This document shows, piece by piece, positions 5,779 to 8,709 of a stretch of DNA of 8,709 bases. How positions within the stretch are numbered: the first letter of the stretch is position 1; the number at the start of each line of letters is the position of its first letter. The position numbers and the translations under genes were made by a program. Below the pieces are notes generated by a model. The model searched no databases. It saw only the letters and a list, made by a program, of their open reading frames with translations, and was not told the origin of the DNA. The stretch comes from Rubrobacter sp. GTDB taxonomy: Bacteria > Actinomycetota > Rubrobacteria > Rubrobacterales > Rubrobacteraceae. Where the stretch lies: the NCBI GenBank assembly GCA_016781705.1, contig JADDPV010000258.1, positions 1-8,709 of the forward strand, given 5' to 3'.

Positions 5779-6795
5779 ATGAAGGATCATGGGATGAGCT
5801 ACCACGAGAACATCCTCGGAGCCGTCGGGGACACCCCGCTGGTGCGGCTCGGCAGGATCGAGCGGGGCGAGGGGCTTTCCTCGATCCTGCTCACGAAGGT
5901 CGAGTACATGAACCCGGGCGGCTCGGTCAAGGACCGGCCGGCGGTGAAGATGCTCGAGGTGGCCGAGGAGAGGGGCCTCATAAAGCCCGGTGGGACGGTC
6001 GTCGAACCGACGAGCGGCAACACGGGGCTGGGGTTGGCGATCGCGGCGGCGATAAAGGGCTACAAGTGCGTCTGCGTGATGCCGGAGAAGGCGAGCAAGG
6101 AGAAGCAGGACCTATTGCGGGCCGTCGGTGCGGAGGTCATCGTCACCCCGAGCCTGCCCCCCGAAGACCCCGAGAGCTACTACTCGGTCGCCGAGCGCAT
6201 CGCGCGCGAGAGGCCCAACGCCATCAAGCCCGGCCAGTACGAGAACCCCGCCAATCCCCTCTCGCACTACGAGACCACGGGGCCGGAGATATGGCGGCAA
6301 ACAGCCGGGCACGTCACCCACTTCGTCGCGGGCATGGGGACGTGCGGCACCATAACCGGCACCGCCCGGTACCTGAAGGAGCGGAACCCGGAGGTGCGCG
6401 TGGTCGGGGCGGACCCGCAGGGATCGATCTTCTCCGACCCCGACAACGTCCACCCCTACGCGGTCGAGGGCGTCGGCGAGGACTTCTACCCCGGCAACCA
6501 CGACGGGGAGGTGGTGGACGAGGTCATCCAGGTCACCGACCGGGAGTCGTTCCTGATGACGAGGCGCCTGATGGCCGAGGAGGGCCTGTTCGTCGGCGGC
6601 TCGTGCGGGATGGCGGTAGTCGCCGCGGTGCGCGCCGCGAAGGCCGCCCCCGAGAGTTCGGTTGTCGTCGTGCTCCTCCCGGACACCGGGCGCAACTACG
6701 TCTCCAAAGTCTTCAGCGACGAATGGCTCTTCGAGAACTCCGACATCACCGCCGAGGACCTGAAAAAGCCCTACCGCGTCTTCGAGGAGGGATAG
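5779..6795 (+). CDS. cystathionine beta-synthase-type PLP enzyme (no CBS-domain pair)
   Basis: This is a 338-residue fold-type II PLP enzyme that should condense serine (or O-acetylserine) with homocysteine or sulfide. The PLP lysine is K51 (NPGGSVKDRP), the substrate loop is PTSGNTGLGLA (77-87), and the phosphate loop is GTCGTITGT. Features closer to CBS than to plain cysteine synthase are QYENPANPLSHYETTGPEIW, VGADPQGSIFS, YAVEGVGEDFYPG and the ending LLPDTGRNYVSKVFSDEWL. The protein stops soon after the catalytic core, lacking the SAM-sensing CBS pair of longer relatives, so allosteric control of that kind is absent. Two starts are possible: ATG 5779 (leaderless, behind TAAACT) or ATG 5794, which has AAGGA 7 nt upstream and gives the usual MSYHENILGAVGDTPLVRL opening. 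It is first in an operon with a gamma-lyase/synthase, favouring reverse transsulfuration. The frame is intact. Confidence 0.92.
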   Translation: MKDHGMSYHENILGAVGDTPLVRLGRIERGEGLSSILLTKVEYMNPGGSVKDRPAVKMLEVAEERGLIKPGGTVVEPTSGNTGLGLAIAAAIKGYKCVCVMPEKASKEKQDLLRAVGAEVIVTPSLPPEDPESYYSVAERIARERPNAIKPGQYENPANPLSHYETTGPEIWRQTAGHVTHFVAGMGTCGTITGTARYLKERNPEVRVVGADPQGSIFSDPDNVHPYAVEGVGEDFYPGNHDGEVVDEVIQVTDRESFLMTRRLMAEEGLFVGGSCGMAVVAAVRAAKAAPESSVVVVLLPDTGRNYVSKVFSDEWLFENSDITAEDLKKPYRVFEEG

Positions 6796-6799
6796 ATAG

Positions 6800-7963
6800 A
6801 TGGCGTTCGACGAGAGTGGCTTCGCCACGCGGGCCATCCACGCCGGGCAGGGCGCGGACCCCGCGACCGGCGCGACGATAACCCCGATCTACCAGACCTC
6901 CACCTACACGCAAGAAGCGCCCGGACAGCACAAGGGCTACGAGTACAGCCGCACCGCCAACCCGACCCGGACGGCGCTGGAGGAGTGCGTCGCCTCCCTG
7001 GAGGGCGCCCGTTACGGTCTGGCCTTCGCCTCCGGCTTGGCGGCGACGACGGCGACCCTGAGTATCCTCGAGGCGGGCGACCACGTCGTGGCGGGCGACG
7101 ACCTCTACGGCGGTACTTACCGCCTCTTCGACAAGGTGCTGCCGCGGCAGGCCGGCCTCGATTTCACCTACGCCGACACCACCGACCCCGCCTCCGTCGA
7201 GAGGGCCCTACGCCCGGAGACGAAGCTGCTGTGGCTGGAGACGCCGACGAACCCGATGCTGACGCTCTCGGACATAAGGGAGTTGTCGGAGATGGGGCAC
7301 GAGCGGGGGGCGGTCGTGGCGGTGGACAACACGTTCGCGTCGCCTTACTTCCAGAACCCGCTGGCTTTGGGGGCGGACGTCGTGGTCCACTCGACGACGA
7401 AGTACATGGGCGGGCACTCGGACGTGGTGGGTGGGGCGGTCGCGACCTCGAACGAGAGGTTCTGGGAGAAGATCAAGTTCTACCAGAACGCCGCCGGGGC
7501 GGTGCCGGGGCCGTTCGATTCCTGGATCGTGCTGCGCGGGCTGAAGACCCTCGCCGTGCGCATGCGCCAGCACGAGGAGAACGCCCTCGCCGTCGCCGGG
7601 TTCCTCCAGGACCACCCGGAGGTCGCCTCGGTCAATTATCCTGGCCTTCCGACGCACCCCCAGCACGCACTCGCCAAGCGGCAGATGTCGGGCTTCTCGG
7701 GGATGGTCTCGTTCACCTTGAAGGGTGGAGCGGAGGCGGCCTACGCGGCGGTGCAGAAGACGCGACTCTTCCACTTCGCCGAGTCTCTGGGAGGTGTAGA
7801 GTCGCTCATAACCCACCCGGCGACGATGACGCACGCGGCGATCCCGAGGGAGCAGCGCGAGGCACGGGGCGTAACGGACGGCCTGATGCGCCTCTCGGTC
7901 GGCATCGAGAATGGGGACGACCTCATAGCCGACCTCGACCGGGCCATCTCCCCGGCTCCCTGA
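6800..7963 (+). CDS. cystathionine gamma-lyase / gamma-synthase family PLP enzyme
   Basis: This is a 387-residue fold-type I enzyme of the Cys/Met metabolism PLP family. The PLP lysine is K201 in VVHSTTKYMGGHSDVVGG. The phosphate-binding Tyr and Arg are Y49 and R51 (YEYSRTANPTR), SGLAATTATLSILEAGDH is the cofactor loop, and the Asp of VAVDNTFASPYF would contact the PLP ring nitrogen. ESLGGVESLITHPATMTHA is typical of the family. It starts 4 bp after the upstream stop, and its Shine-Dalgarno sequence, GAGGAGGG (6784-6791), lies within the end of the upstream gene, so the two are surely co-transcribed. Pairing with a CBS-type enzyme favours the lyase direction (cystathionine to cysteine, ammonia and 2-oxobutanoate). 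Lyase, synthase and homocysteine-forming members look alike, so the direction is inferred from context. Length and frame are normal. Confidence 0.93.
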   Translation: MAFDESGFATRAIHAGQGADPATGATITPIYQTSTYTQEAPGQHKGYEYSRTANPTRTALEECVASLEGARYGLAFASGLAATTATLSILEAGDHVVAGDDLYGGTYRLFDKVLPRQAGLDFTYADTTDPASVERALRPETKLLWLETPTNPMLTLSDIRELSEMGHERGAVVAVDNTFASPYFQNPLALGADVVVHSTTKYMGGHSDVVGGAVATSNERFWEKIKFYQNAAGAVPGPFDSWIVLRGLKTLAVRMRQHEENALAVAGFLQDHPEVASVNYPGLPTHPQHALAKRQMSGFSGMVSFTLKGGAEAAYAAVQKTRLFHFAESLGGVESLITHPATMTHAAIPREQREARGVTDGLMRLSVGIENGDDLIADLDRAISPAP

Positions 7964-7968
7964 CTACT

Positions 7969-8477
7969 ATGGTAGCCGTCCGCGTCGAGGCGCCCGGGGA
8001 CCGCGAGGGCGTTCGAGCGGTAAACGAGGCGCCCTTCGGGCGGCCCGAGGAGGCCGGCATCGTCGAAGCGCTGCGGGAGACCGATGGCCCGCTGATCTCG
8101 CTGGTGACCTTTGAAGAGGGCATCGTAGTAGGCTATGCCCTTTTCGGCCCAGTTTTGCTTAGACCTGAGCCCTTTGGGTTCCCCGCCTTCGGTCTCGCGC
8201 CCCTGGCCGCGCTCCCCGCTCGGCAGCGGCGAGGTGTCGGCTCGCGCCTGGTCTCCGTGGGGTTCTGCAGGTGCCGCAGGGCGGGTGCCGGGGCAATCTT
8301 CGTCCTCGGGACCCCGCCTACTACCGCCGCTTCGGCTTTGTGACGGCCGCGTCCAAAGGGTTCCGCAGCGAATATGGGGTCCCGGAAGAGGCGTTCATGG
8401 TAGCGGAGCTGGAACCCGGCGCGCTGGACGGCCGGCGGAGCCTGGTGAGATACCGTACGGAGCTCAGCGTGGCATAG
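7969..8477 (+). pseudogene. GNAT N-acetyltransferase (YhbS-like), one frameshift
   Basis: The ATG at 7969 lies 5 bp after the lyase stop, with no ribosome binding site of its own, so translation would depend on coupling. The N-terminus MVAVRVEAPGDREGVRAVNEAPFGRPEEAGIVEALR and FPAFGLAPLAALPARQRRGVGSRLV are typical. The latter is the acetyl-CoA-binding motif A, with Q/RxxGxG/A read as RQRRGVG. After AIFVLG the frame breaks at GGG 8308-8310; adding one G gives DPAYYRRFGF, the conserved YhbS-type continuation, ending VRYRTELSVA at 8477. The repaired protein is about 169 residues, normal for the family. It would move acetyl from acetyl-CoA to an unknown amine. With a single homopolymer lesion this is the gene most likely to be either freshly broken or miscalled. 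Confidence 0.8.
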
Positions 8478-8709
8478 AGGGGCCGCACCATCCATGCCCG
8501 AGAGCCTGAAGAGGCGAGGGCTCTATGAAAGCGAGCTGGGCGCGAGGAGTTAGGGGGGCCGGACGGGTTTGGCGCGGCGGGCGGGATGGTCGAATCCAGC
8601 GTCATTATGTAGTGTTAGCGAAGCATCGAGTGCCGGCGCACCCCTCGCCGAGGGGCGTTTCCGCTAGTATCCATCTCTTGAGGAGCCACCCTGAATATAG
8701 AAGTCATAG
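8478..8709. other. no supported gene; weak hairpins
   Basis: Two stem-loops are visible: AGAGCCT/AGG-G-CTCT (about 8502-8524, one bulge), a possible operon terminator, and CCCCTC-GCC-GAGGGG (8642-8656) followed by a few Ts. A plus-strand frame from ATG 8525 is open to the window end (61 codons) but is Arg/Gly-rich, has only a poor GAGGG upstream and shows no family signature. It may be a gene start continuing beyond the window, or chance. Confidence 0.35.

Noticed and set aside
6066..6881. 271-codon frame within the CBS-type gene
   Set aside because: It is a shadow frame rich in Arg, Gly and His, fully inside an intact enzyme gene.
6985..8343. 452-codon plus-strand frame across the lyase and acetyltransferase genes
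   Set aside because: Up to about 7963 it is an out-of-frame shadow of the lyase. Only its tail from ATG 7969 is real, as the first part of the GNAT gene.
8586..8600. GGTCGAATCC resembling a tRNA T-loop
   Set aside because: The T-loop consensus TTCGA is incomplete, and no acceptor or anticodon stem can be built around it.

Overview
The window looks like chromosomal DNA of a high-GC, Gram-positive-type bacterium. The gene content resembles Rubrobacter or a close deep-branching actinobacterium: a manganese catalase, an XRE-cupin regulator, a CBS-type synthase beside a cystathionine lyase/synthase, and actinobacterial-style -10 boxes. That taxonomic call is inference from codon use and remembered family members, not from a search.

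Left part, about 1-2065: decayed DNA. Positions 1-288 hold no recognisable gene. A type II haloacid-dehalogenase-like gene on the minus strand (289-754) has its start and ribosome binding site but is frameshifted twice and loses its family's C-terminal half. A spacer without a recognisable gene (755-1051) follows. Next comes an eight-segment membrane protein on the minus strand (1052-1783) that is readable only across three frameshifts. Two GC-rich hairpins (1845-1887 and 2015-2040) separate it from the catalase.

Middle part, about 2066-3899: an intact divergent pair. A manganese catalase with all five metal ligands reads left and an XRE-cupin regulator reads right. The AT-richer 306 bp between them carries candidate promoters for both genes, two dyads built on a TTGCC/GGCAA half-site, and a long catalase leader. 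The leader contains short upstream reading frames behind a strong Shine-Dalgarno sequence; one of them ends on the catalase start codon, which also lies in a predicted hairpin. This is the most interesting regulatory signal in the window.

Right-centre, about 3900-5778: two converging pseudogenes, a zinc alcohol/formaldehyde dehydrogenase (+) and an acetate-uptake (GPR1/FUN34/YaaH) transporter (-). Both are frameshifted and carry damaging substitutions, and both lack their C-termini at the same point near 5025-5047, as expected of a deletion between convergent genes.

Right part, about 5766-8709: a compact operon. An intact CBS-type PLP enzyme with no CBS-domain pair is followed 4 bp later by an intact cystathionine gamma-lyase/synthase, together suggesting reverse transsulfuration (homocysteine to cysteine). 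A YhbS-like GNAT acetyltransferase starts 5 bp further on and carries one frameshift. The last 230 bp hold no gene I can support.

Five genes are broken and four are intact. About a dozen indels fall in the five and none in the four, and several of the broken genes also carry substitutions. Real decay is therefore more likely than uniform sequencing error, although many of the single indels lie in homopolymers and should be checked against reads. I saw no insertion sequence, CRISPR array, rRNA or tRNA.
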